DNA of 13,713 nt from Lachnospiraceae bacterium (GCA_020860745.1 JAJBTR010000257.1:1-13713), one strand, 5' to 3'. Numbered from the stretch's first letter, positions 1-6,310 are shown. Notes: a model not told the origin generated them from the letters alone. Program-made: numbers and translations.

Positions 1-1
1 G

Positions 2-1165
2 CGCAGCCTGGAGGCTGATTTCAAAACGGACCGCCCTTTTGAGGGCATCCGCATCGCCCTCTCCATTCACCTGGAGGCCAAGACCGCCTATCTGTGCAAG
101 GTGCTGGCGGCCGGAGGCGCCGAGATGTACATCACCGGCAGCAACCCGCTCTCCACGCAGGACGATGTGGCGGCAGCCCTGGCAGCGGAGGGTTTGAACG
201 TCTACGCCTGGTATGGCTGCACCGCGGAAGAGTACAACGCGAACATCCGCAAAGTACTGGAGCACGACTGCAATATCATCATCGACGACGGCGGCGACCT
301 GGTGCACATGCTTCACACAGAGATGCAGGACAAGATTCCCTATGTCATCGGCGGCTGTGAGGAGACCACAACGGGCATTATCCGTCTTATTTCCATGGCA
401 AAGAATAATTCCCTGCAATTTCCCATGGTTCTGGTCAACAATGCCGACTGTAAACATCTGTTTGACAACCGGTACGGCACCGGACAGTCCGTCTTCGACG
501 GCATCAACCGGACGACCAGCCTTATCGTCGCCGGGAAATACGTGGTCGTTGCAGGCTACGGCTGGTGCGGCAAAGGCGTCGCCATGCGCGCCAAGGGACT
601 CGGCGCCCGCGTCATTGTCACAGAGATTGATCCCATCAAAGCCATCGAGGCCGTCATGGATGGATTCGACGTCATGCCGATGAACGAAGCGGCTAAGATC
701 GGCGACTTTTTCATCACGGTGACCGGCTGCGCAGGCGTGATCGACGAGGAAGATTTCCGCGTCATGAAAAACGGTGCCATCCTCTGCAATGCGGGACACT
801 TTGATGTGGAAATTGACATGAAACGGCTGCGGGAGATCGCGCAGGGCACCATAGACCAGAGAAAAAATATCGTGGGGTATCAGATTACAGAGGATAAATG
901 GATCTATGTGCTGGCAGAAGGCCGCCTGGTAAACCTGGCCGCCGGGGACGGACACCCGGCCGAGATCATGGACATGAGCTTCGCCATCCAGGCGCTGAGC
1001 GCCCGATATCTGGTCGAACACAGGGACAGCCTGACCGAAAAGCTGATCAACGTCCCCAGGGAGGTAGGCCTGGAAGTCGCCAACCGGAAGCTGCGCTTCC
1101 TGGGCAAAGAGATCGATGTACTGACGCCGGAGCAGGAAACATACCTGAACTCCTCATCTGTCTGA
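2..1165 (+). CDS. ahcY: S-adenosylhomocysteinase (adenosylhomocysteine hydrolase), 5' end outside window
   Basis: Cytoplasmic NAD-dependent enzyme that splits S-adenosylhomocysteine into homocysteine and adenosine, clearing the product inhibitor of methyltransferases. The reading frame is open from base 2, so the start lies upstream; 387 residues are visible and perhaps 20-30 are missing. Seen in the protein: the substrate-domain motif HLEAKTAYL at the left edge, IIDDGGDLVHMLH, EETTTGIIRL, and FPMVLVNNADCKHLFDNRYG carrying the catalytic Lys and Asp. The Rossmann NAD site GYGWCGKGVAMRAKGLGARV follows, then NAGHFDVEI and LAEGRLVNLAAGDGHP. After the DNRYG motif it reads TGQS, where animal and proteobacterial enzymes have CRES. 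The C-terminus ends in LNSSSV without the Lys/Tyr-containing tail of the long enzymes. Both traits match the short Thermotoga/archaeal-type enzyme as I recall it. Family assignment is secure. Confidence 0.96.
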   Translation, partial: RSLEADFKTDRPFEGIRIALSIHLEAKTAYLCKVLAAGGAEMYITGSNPLSTQDDVAAALAAEGLNVYAWYGCTAEEYNANIRKVLEHDCNIIIDDGGDLVHMLHTEMQDKIPYVIGGCEETTTGIIRLISMAKNNSLQFPMVLVNNADCKHLFDNRYGTGQSVFDGINRTTSLIVAGKYVVVAGYGWCGKGVAMRAKGLGARVIVTEIDPIKAIEAVMDGFDVMPMNEAAKIGDFFITVTGCAGVIDEEDFRVMKNGAILCNAGHFDVEIDMKRLREIAQGTIDQRKNIVGYQITEDKWIYVLAEGRLVNLAAGDGHPAEIMDMSFAIQALSARYLVEHRDSLTEKLINVPREVGLEVANRKLRFLGKEIDVLTPEQETYLNSSSV

Positions 1166-1292
1166 TTACTAAAACATATTTAAAATAACTTTTACCTTTT
1201 TACCGGACTGTTTTCCCAATTGTCCAGACCAAAAAGCCTCAGTATACTAACCTGATAAACACTCTGGCACAGGATAGAGCAGATAAAACTAT
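1166..1292. other. Convergent intergenic gap, no clear terminator
   Basis: This AT-rich gap separates the ends of ahcY (+) and the alarmone synthetase (-). It holds a short self-complementary AGTATACT and a loose CCTG...CAGG pairing near 1251-1273. Neither is followed by a convincing T-run, so I do not call a terminator. No ORF with a ribosome binding site was seen. Confidence 0.4.
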
Positions 1293-1946
1293 CTATTTTT
1301 CCTTCTTCCTCTGCGCCTCCAGCTCCATGATTGCCTCATTCAGCGAGAGCATCTTCTCATCCAGATTTGCCACAATTTTGGCACAGGACTGCAGATCCTC
1401 GCTGATGTAATCCGGAGCTTCCCCCTCAAACTTATAATAAATCTTGTGCTCCAGGCTGGCCCAGAAATCCATCGCGATGGTCCGGATCTGGAGCTCCACC
1501 TTGGTCGGCACAGCGCCTTTCGTCGTCTGAACCGGCACCTGGATATGCATGTGAAAGCTGCGGTAGCCGCTCTTCTTCGGATGCTTTATATAATCCTTCG
1601 TATCAAGGATGGTAAACTCCCTCTGCTTTGCGATCATCTCCGCCAGACGGTAAATGTCCGAGGTAAAAGAGCAGACCACGCGAACGCCCGCGATATCATT
1701 CACATGCTCCACCATATTCTCGATCGTGCTCTCGTATCCGTTCCGCTCCAGTTTGCCGACAATACTCTCCGCTGTCTTAAGTCTGGACTTCACATACTCG
1801 ATGGGATTATACTGATAAATAAACTGGAATTCATCGCTCATGATATCCAGCTTTGTCCGGACTTCCTTAATCGCCGCATTGTAGAGAAACATAAGATTCT
1901 GCCAGTCGTAGACACTTCCTCTGACCTCTGCGCCCTGTTCCGCCAT
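1293..1946 (-). CDS. Small alarmone synthetase, GTP pyrophosphokinase of the RelQ/YjbM type
   Basis: Single-domain (p)ppGpp synthetase that transfers pyrophosphate from ATP to GTP or GDP in the stringent response; cytoplasmic. The 217-aa product is close to the roughly 210 aa of B. subtilis YjbM. It has only the RelA/SpoT synthetase domain, with no HD hydrolase, TGS or ACT part. Seen: DIAGVRVVCSF (residues 84-94, with the conserved Asp84), KHPKKSGYRSFHM (121-133, substrate loop), and VELQIRTIAMDFWASLEH (150-167, with the conserved Glu151). The C-terminal tail is helical and charged. I chose the ATG at 1946 because AAGGAAGGTGAG lies just upstream; a TTG seven codons earlier, abutting the hairpin, is also in frame but has no such site. 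It is divergent from thiC, with an unusually long hairpin in its leader. RelP is the other possible subtype; the FWASLEH motif favours RelQ. Confidence 0.9.
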   Translation of the reverse strand: MAEQGAEVRGSVYDWQNLMFLYNAAIKEVRTKLDIMSDEFQFIYQYNPIEYVKSRLKTAESIVGKLERNGYESTIENMVEHVNDIAGVRVVCSFTSDIYRLAEMIAKQREFTILDTKDYIKHPKKSGYRSFHMHIQVPVQTTKGAVPTKVELQIRTIAMDFWASLEHKIYYKFEGEAPDYISEDLQSCAKIVANLDEKMLSLNEAIMELEAQRKKEK

Positions 1947-1968
1947 GATGCTCACCTTCCTTGCCAAA

Positions 1969-2052
1969 GAACTGTTAAAGAATTACCTTTGCATTTGACT
2001 CGCATAGAAAGATTTATTCTGTGTCAAATGCAAAGGTAATTCTTAACAGTTC
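1969..2052 (-). repeat. Near-perfect 30-bp inverted repeat (long hairpin) in the alarmone synthetase leader
   Basis: The left arm (1969-1999) and right arm (2023-2052) are reverse complements except for one extra A in the left arm. The loop region (2000-2022) can extend the stem by six more pairs (2004-2009 with 2017-2022, one of them a wobble). In the synthetase mRNA this hairpin would end 22 nt before the start codon, next to the ribosome binding site. The 3' arm is followed by only three U residues, so it is not a normal terminator. It could be an RNA control element, an RNase III target, or a small palindromic mobile repeat; no target-site duplication is visible at its ends. Confidence 0.85.
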
Positions 2053-2102
2053 CTATAATTCTGCAGACAACATCCCCGCGATAAAATTTTACCAGCGGGT
2101 AA

Positions 2103-2130
2103 ACTATAATTATCATACATCAACTGTCAC
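2103..2130 (-). promoter_or_regulatory. Probable sigma-A promoter of the alarmone synthetase gene
   Basis: On the minus strand GTGACA (2130-2125) and TATAGT (2108-2103) are separated by 16 bases; each hexamer matches the consensus at five of six positions. Transcription would start near 2096 and give a leader of about 150 nt that contains the whole 1969-2052 hairpin. Assigned from sequence match only. Confidence 0.5.
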
Positions 2131-2152
2131 TAAATGGCAATCCTTTTTCCCC

Positions 2153-2180
2153 TTGCAATAAAAACCAGAACGATTATAAT
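2153..2180 (+). promoter_or_regulatory. Probable sigma-A promoter of thiC
   Basis: TTGCAA (2153-2158) and a perfect TATAAT (2175-2180) are separated by 16 bases. The start would fall near 2187, giving a leader of about 65 nt. Other TATAAT strings at 2054-2059 and 2105-2110 lack a matching -35 on this strand. The promoter is back to back with that of the alarmone synthetase. Confidence 0.55.
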
Positions 2181-2187
2181 AGAAGCA

Positions 2188-2220
2188 AGCGGTCGGTCGG
2201 GAACACCACTTCCGGTCGCT
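2188..2220 (+). promoter_or_regulatory. Leader hairpin at the 5' end of the thiC transcript
   Basis: AGCGGTCGG (2188-2196) pairs with CCGGTCGCT (2212-2220) through nine base pairs, two of them G-U, with a 15-nt loop. It begins almost at the predicted transcription start and is followed by A-rich sequence, not a T-run, so it is not a terminator. It may protect the 5' end of the mRNA or be part of a control element. It does not resemble the TPP (THI-box) riboswitch: the conserved CTGAGA and the CCNGCGNAGGGA-type segment are absent. Confidence 0.4.
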
Positions 2221-2251
2221 ATAAAAAAAGTTGCATTTGAAGGAGGAACCT

Positions 2252-3562
2252 ATGAGTACTTATACCACACAGATGGATGCAGCGAGAAAAGGCGTTATCA
2301 CTCAACAGATGGAAATTGTAGCCCGCAAGGAGCACATGCCCGTTGAAAAACTGATGGGTCTGGTGGCGGAGGGGAAGATCGCCATCCCGGCGAACAAAAG
2401 CCACACCTGTCTCGACCCGGAGGGCATCGGCAGCATGCTGCGCACGAAGATCAATGTCAATCTCGGCGTTTCCAGAGACTGCAGGGACTACAATATTGAG
2501 ATGGAAAAAGTGATGAGCGCCGTTTCTCTCGGAGCGGAGGCCATCATGGACTTATCCAGCCATGGAAATACACAGCCTTTCCGCCGGAAACTGACAGGCG
2601 AATGCCCGGCAATGATCGGCACGGTGCCGGTCTATGACAGCGTGATCCACTACCAGCGCGATCTCGCCACACTGACAGCGGAGGACTTTATCGACGTAGT
2701 GCGTCTGCACGCGGAGGACGGCGTGGACTTTGTTACCCTGCACTGCGGCATCACGCGCAAGACGATCGAACAGATCAAAAAACACAAGAGGAAAATGAAC
2801 ATCGTCAGCCGGGGCGGCAGCCTTGTCTTCGCCTGGATGTCCATGACCGGAGAGGAGAATCCTTTCTACGAGTATTATGATGAGATTCTGGACATCTGCG
2901 AACAGCATGACGTGACCATTTCCCTGGGCGACGCCTGCCGGCCCGGATGTCTCGCCGACGCGACCGATGTCTGCCAGATTGAGGAGCTGGTGCGCCTGGG
3001 CGAACTGACCAAACGGGCCTGGGATCACAATGTACAGGTAATGGTGGAAGGTCCCGGACATGTCCCCCTCGACCAGGTCGCGGCGAATATGAAGGTGCAG
3101 CAGACCATATGTATGGGCGCTCCTTTCTATGTACTCGGGCCAATCGTGACTGATATCGCTCCAGGCTATGACCACATCACCTCCGCCATCGGGGGCGCAG
3201 TCGCTGCCATGAGCGGAGCCGCTTTTCTCTGCTATGTCACACCGGCGGAGCACCTGGCTCTCCCCAACGTGGAGGACGTCAAACAGGGCATCATCGCCTC
3301 CAAAATCGCTGCCCACGCAGCGGACATCGCCAAAGGGATCCCCGGCGCACGGGATATTGACGATAAGATGGCGGACGCCAGACGGAATCTGGACTGGGAC
3401 GCACAGTTTGCCTGTGCTCTTGATCCGGAGACGGCAAAAGCGATCCGGAATGACAGGCTTCCGGAAGACGATCACAGCGACACCTGCAGCATGTGCGGCA
3501 AGTTCTGTGCCGTGAGAAGTATGAACAAGGCGCTGTCCGGAGAATATATCGATATCCTGTAA
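2252..3562 (+). CDS. thiC: Phosphomethylpyrimidine synthase (HMP-P synthase)
   Basis: Radical SAM enzyme that rearranges aminoimidazole ribotide into hydroxymethylpyrimidine phosphate, the pyrimidine half of thiamine; cytoplasmic and iron-sulfur dependent. The 436-aa product is the short bacterial/archaeal form, without the N-terminal extension of the E. coli-type protein. Seen: [23 protein letters not shown], the [11 protein letters not shown] and VSRGGSL motifs, [22 protein letters not shown], and [20 protein letters not shown]. At the C-terminus CSMCGKFC holds the cluster cysteines (412, 415, 419), a CX2CX3C spacing, one residue shorter than the CX2CX4C of E. coli ThiC. The start is the ATG preceded by AAGGAGG (2240-2246). 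It stands alone: no other thiamine gene is present. A large hairpin with a T-run follows the stop codon. Confidence 0.97.
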   Translation: MSTYTTQMDAARKGVITQQMEIVARKEHMPVEKLMGLVAEGKIAIPANKSHTCLDPEGIGSMLRTKINVNLGVSRDCRDYNIEMEKVMSAVSLGAEAIMDLSSHGNTQPFRRKLTGECPAMIGTVPVYDSVIHYQRDLATLTAEDFIDVVRLHAEDGVDFVTLHCGITRKTIEQIKKHKRKMNIVSRGGSLVFAWMSMTGEENPFYEYYDEILDICEQHDVTISLGDACRPGCLADATDVCQIEELVRLGELTKRAWDHNVQVMVEGPGHVPLDQVAANMKVQQTICMGAPFYVLGPIVTDIAPGYDHITSAIGGAVAAMSGAAFLCYVTPAEHLALPNVEDVKQGIIASKIAAHAADIAKGIPGARDIDDKMADARRNLDWDAQFACALDPETAKAIRNDRLPEDDHSDTCSMCGKFCAVRSMNKALSGEYIDIL

Positions 3563-3607
3563 ACCGGGCTCCGGGTATATTAACTTATTTCACTCTGATA
3601 CACAGAG

Positions 3608-3707
3608 CAGCAGCTCCTGAATATTTGAATTGCTCCCTTCATGATGACAGTTCGTTTTTCACTGTCTCTCATAAAGGGAGCCTGTCCATTCGGGAGCTGC
3701 TGTTTTT
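3608..3707 (+). terminator. Large nested hairpin with T-run behind thiC
   Basis: An outer stem of 15 pairs (3608-3622 with 3688-3702, one wobble) encloses a second stem: GCTCCCTT at 3632-3639 with 3674-3681, continuing to 3644/3669 with one mismatch. A third hairpin, GACAGT/ACTGTC (3646-3651 with 3661-3666), sits at the tip. TTTTT (3703-3707) follows directly, so it should work as an intrinsic terminator for thiC. At about 95 nt it is far larger than a usual terminator. Confidence 0.75.
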
Positions 3708-3739
3708 CTGCGCCCATCAATAATTGACAGCTGTGGATC

Positions 3740-4599
3740 CTATTCCGAGATTCCCGCCAGTCCGATTGCTCCCGGTCCGCTGTGACAGCTGATCACGCAT
3801 CCGGTCTGAATATAAGTATAGGCGCAAAATCCAAGGGCAAGCGCACATTCTTTCATCTTGTCCAGAACCTCCTGCGATGTTCCTTTGGAGTAGAGAAGAA
3901 AAATGTGATCCCGGCACAGGTTGTGCTCCTCCACAAAATCACGGATGTAAGCTTCCGCAATCCGCAGCATGGAACCGCGGTATTTTTTAGCGGCAATCAG
4001 GTGTCCGCCGCTGTCGACCTCGATCAGCGGTTTAATATGCAGGAGCGTCGCCCCAAGATAGGCGGCGTTCGATACGCGCCCACCCGCTTTTAAATATTCC
4101 AGATTTCCAGGGATGAAAGAGCAGACCAGCTTCGATGTCATCGCCTGGAACTCATCCGCCAGCGCCCGGTAATCGGTGATCGTCCCCTTTCGTTGCTGAA
4201 CGATATCATAGGCACGGAGGAGATGAAACAGGATCCCACCGGTCACCTTTGTCGTGTCGATCAGATATACATCATCAAAACTCTCAATGGCGATCTGCGC
4301 ATTCTGAAAGTTGCTGGACACTGCGGAGGCATACGCAAAATGCATAATCACACAGTCCGGGTGCTCCGCGCGGATCCCGTTGAACAGATCTATGTATTCT
4401 CCCACATTCGTCGCCGACGTAGTAGGTATTTTTTTGTTTCTTTATAATATGCGTAGACATCGTCCACCGGGATACTTCCGTCCGGATAATCCACTCCTCC
4501 CATGACAAGATGCATGGGAACAATCCGGATTCCATATTGCTCCGCTATCTCCCGGGGTGTGTCGGAACCGGTCTCTGTGCTGAAAATAATCTCTCTCAT
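3740..4599 (-). pseudogene. DegV family fatty-acid-binding protein, split by a one-base frameshift
   Basis: DegV/FakB proteins bind a fatty acid and, with the kinase FakA, allow its phosphorylation; the exact ligand here is unknown. The first 57 residues (MREIIFSTETGSDTP to YYKETKK) read from the ATG at 4599 and then run into a stop at 4390. The rest of the protein lies in the -1 frame, beginning IPTTSATNVGEYIDLF (the ligand-contacting TS motif) and continuing with IDTTKVTGGILFH, GGRVSNAAYLGATLLHIKP and CHSGPGAIGL to the stop at 3740. Joined, the two parts give about 286 aa, the normal family length, so nothing else is missing. The join is the A7 run on the minus strand (4429-4435 in + coordinates), read ACA AAA AAA TAC. 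One extra A, or a -1 slip on A_AAA_AAA, restores the protein. A real deletion, a homopolymer sequencing error and programmed slippage cannot be told apart here. The RBS region (GAGGAGAAGGA) is intact. Confidence 0.85.
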
Positions 4600-4636
4600 T
4601 GATATCTTTCCTTCTCCTCTGTAAAGTTTTATTCTT

Positions 4637-4675
4637 TATATGATATGGTTTTCAAAACCACATCGTATATGATAT
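4637..4675 (-). promoter_or_regulatory. Operator-like palindrome and flanking direct repeats upstream of degV
   Basis: A 23-bp palindrome (4642-4664, centre 4653, one mismatched pair) has the core TGGTTTT/AAAACCA. It is flanked by two copies of TATATGATAT (4637-4646 and 4666-4675). A weak -35-like TTGAAA lies inside the palindrome on the minus strand, with an AT-rich -10 region about 17 bases on. This layout would suit a repressor or activator site controlling degV, which starts 38 bases away. No protein can be named. Confidence 0.4.
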
Positions 4676-4769
4676 ACCTTTCTCTCTCGTATGGCAAGAG
4701 GTTTCACAGATAGAACACATCGAAAACATGCATAAGAAATAAAATGTCGCCTGTGACACTTCGTGCGCG

Positions 4770-4802
4770 AAAAAAGGCCGCCCCGAAAACCCGGAGCGGC
4801 CT
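4770..4802 (-). terminator. Strong intrinsic terminator on the minus strand
   Basis: In minus-strand RNA AGGCCGCUCCG pairs with CGGGGCGGCCU over 11 pairs (one G-U), with a short loop rich in U, and the stem leads straight into six U residues (A-run 4770-4775 on the + strand). It lies 18 bases after the stop codon of the small ORF at 4821-4976 and would end transcription coming from it or from the sulfotransferase. Confidence 0.9.
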
Positions 4803-4820
4803 GCTGCCAAAATGTTATAT

Positions 4821-4976
4821 TCAAATATCCACCGCTATACACTCATCTGTCTCCAGACTGTCCAAAGACTGGTTTGTCAGTACAATTCCAAGAAGCGCCG
4901 CACGCATCAGAAGCCGTGCCAGAACTGTGGTAATTAATACAACGCCTGCCGCAACAAACAATACAAACACTAACAT
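4821..4976 (-). CDS. Small single-span membrane protein, 51 aa, unknown function
   Basis: I do not recognise a family. The product starts MLVFVLFVAAGVVLITTVLA, an uninterrupted hydrophobic stretch of about 20 residues with no charged side chain. A short basic patch follows (RLLMRAALLG, residues 21-30), then a second hydrophobic stretch and an acidic tail (LETDECIAVDI, 41-51). A positive patch behind an N-terminal helix would place the tail in the cytoplasm. The ATG is preceded by AGAAGGGA at good spacing, and an excellent terminator starts 18 bases behind the stop. Both support a real gene despite its size. It lies 176 bases downstream of the sulfotransferase stop in the same direction; no clear promoter of its own was found, so it may be co-transcribed. 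An alternative is that the transcript is chiefly a small RNA. Confidence 0.55.
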   Translation of the reverse strand: MLVFVLFVAAGVVLITTVLARLLMRAALLGIVLTNQSLDSLETDECIAVDI

Positions 4977-5152
4977 CTGCCATCCCTTCTTTCTCTCTTA
5001 TATTGTACGCTGTAAACAGGTTACCATAGAACTCTTTCGTTTCTTTTATTCGTTTTTAAACAAAACTTAAGATTATGCTTAACTTTTTCTAAACAATTCC
5101 TCACGGTTAATATTTCTCCGGAACGGCTTTTCCAAAACCGGATCAGATGAAA

Positions 5153-6133
5153 TCATTCAATCTTATTTTCCCACTTCCAGATTTCCCGCAGATTCCGTCC
5201 CGTGATTTCCTCCATACGCCGGACATCCTCCGCGAAATATTCCCGCAGATATGTACGGGTTTCCGAAAGGAGGCTGCTGTGATCCGTATCCGGGATCAGC
5301 GATTGCTCCCTGATTTTCTCATACCATCTGCGAAAACCGCGGTACAGCTTCGGCGCCCAGCAGTTCATGGCCAGAAAATCATACAAGGCATAATTTACCC
5401 CTTTTGCAACCATAAAGCTGCGTGCGCTTTTTGCGGAAACTGCTCTCTCATTTCCGCTGTTTACTACCAGCCCATAGGAAATCCCCTCCGCATCCTCCAC
5501 GCCAAGAAAACGATAGAGTTCCCGGCAGGACTGATGCTGATCCCGGACAAATTCCTCAAAAATGACAAACTTCATATTGCTCCGGTCAAAGGAAGGCAGG
5601 TACTCCTCCACACACGCCGCATAATTGCTCTGGGACAAAACCAGGTATTTCAGGCGTTTTTTCATAATCCGGTTCCGTAATTCAGATGCCTCCAGTACAG
5701 AGTGTACGTAGCGGTCAAACCCCGCCGCATGCCCCAGGCGCACATCATCCTCCATCACCTCCGCCGGCAAAAAACCTCTGGCGAGAAAATACTTATAGGC
5801 GGAATAACTGCGCTCCACCGGATCCCGGAGCATGAAAATCATCTTCGTATCCGGCGACAGATTCCGTCTCATCTTTGCCGCGCAGCCGTTGAATGTGAGA
5901 CCGGCATTCACCTCGCCGCGCAGTCTCGGGTCACCCTTTTTCAGATGCCCGAAATAACGCCTCCGGTAATAAAATTTCCCGAAGCCGAGCACGCTGATAA
6001 AGGGAACCCGGTAGTACATCGGCTCTTTCACATCCCGACAGAGAGCAATCTGGGGATGTTGATGCAGCAATTCATATAAGGTCGTGGTGCCACATTTCTG
6101 AAAGCCCATGCACACAAAATCCGGGTAACCCAT
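5153..6133 (-). CDS. PAPS-dependent sulfotransferase (Sulfotransfer family, carbohydrate-type)
   Basis: Transfers a sulfuryl group from 3'-phosphoadenosine-5'-phosphosulfate to a hydroxyl or amino acceptor; the acceptor cannot be deduced. The 326-aa product has the 5'-phosphosulfate loop MGFQKCGTTTLYELL (residues 9-23, Lys13). It also has the 3'-phosphate site MIFMLRDPVERSYSAYKYFL (98-117, Arg103 and Ser111), and near the C-terminus LREYFAEDVRRMEEITGRNL, as is usual in the heparan-sulfotransferase-like and NodH-like branch. There is no signal peptide or membrane segment, so it acts in the cytoplasm. The ATG at 6133 is preceded by CGGAGG at good spacing; an in-frame GTG five codons earlier has a poorer site. 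No PAPS synthesis genes lie nearby. Its promoter and a paired repeat lie about 150 bases upstream. Confidence 0.9.
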   Translation of the reverse strand: MGYPDFVCMGFQKCGTTTLYELLHQHPQIALCRDVKEPMYYRVPFISVLGFGKFYYRRRYFGHLKKGDPRLRGEVNAGLTFNGCAAKMRRNLSPDTKMIFMLRDPVERSYSAYKYFLARGFLPAEVMEDDVRLGHAAGFDRYVHSVLEASELRNRIMKKRLKYLVLSQSNYAACVEEYLPSFDRSNMKFVIFEEFVRDQHQSCRELYRFLGVEDAEGISYGLVVNSGNERAVSAKSARSFMVAKGVNYALYDFLAMNCWAPKLYRGFRRWYEKIREQSLIPDTDHSSLLSETRTYLREYFAEDVRRMEEITGRNLREIWKWENKIE

Positions 6134-6250
6134 TTTTTCCTCCGACACTTGCCCCGCAAGTACATCAATAAAGGTATCAAAACAACACGGTCATTTCCAG
6201 TTCAGGAATATCCGGAATAAGAGTGTTTACGATTCATATACTTCCGGCAA

Positions 6251-6308
6251 GACATTTTATTACAGCTGTTTTTATTAAAACATCGTAATAGTTTCGTAAT
6301 AAAATGTC
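6251..6308. repeat. Perfect 13-bp inverted repeat flanking the sulfotransferase start site
   Basis: GACATTTTATTAC (6251-6263) and GTAATAAAATGTC (6296-6308) are exact reverse complements separated by 32 bases. The right copy overlaps the -35 hexamer of the predicted promoter; the left copy lies 12-24 bases downstream of the predicted start. TCGTAATA at 6283-6290 and CGTAATA at 6295-6301 also form a short direct repeat. The layout fits two binding sites for one regulator. Confidence 0.6.
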
Positions 6309-6310
6309 AA
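6282..6310 (-). promoter_or_regulatory. Probable sigma-A promoter of the sulfotransferase gene
   Basis: On the minus strand a perfect TTGACA (6310-6305) is followed after 17 bases by TACGAT (6287-6282), a four-of-six match to TATAAT. Transcription would begin near 6275, giving a leader of about 140 nt. The weak -10 combined with a perfect -35 and flanking repeats suggests a regulated promoter. Confidence 0.55.

Noticed and set aside
1969..2052. Hairpin considered as an intrinsic terminator or attenuator of the alarmone synthetase
   Set aside because: In the minus-strand RNA the 3' arm is followed by only three U residues and then the SD region; on the + strand it is followed by CTATAATTC. 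Neither is a termination tract.
2074..2100. Small CCCGC/GCGGG hairpin considered as part of a riboswitch
   Set aside because: Only five pairs with an AT-rich loop; no conserved riboswitch core sequence is around it.
2552..3475. 307-codon open frame antisense to thiC
   Set aside because: A long shadow frame caused by the codon bias of thiC; the thiC frame is conserved end to end and the antisense product shows no family motif.
4744..5070. 108-codon open frame on the + strand
   Set aside because: It runs antisense through the minus-strand terminator and the small membrane ORF, has no ribosome binding site, and its composition (Arg/Ser/Thr-rich) looks like a shadow frame.
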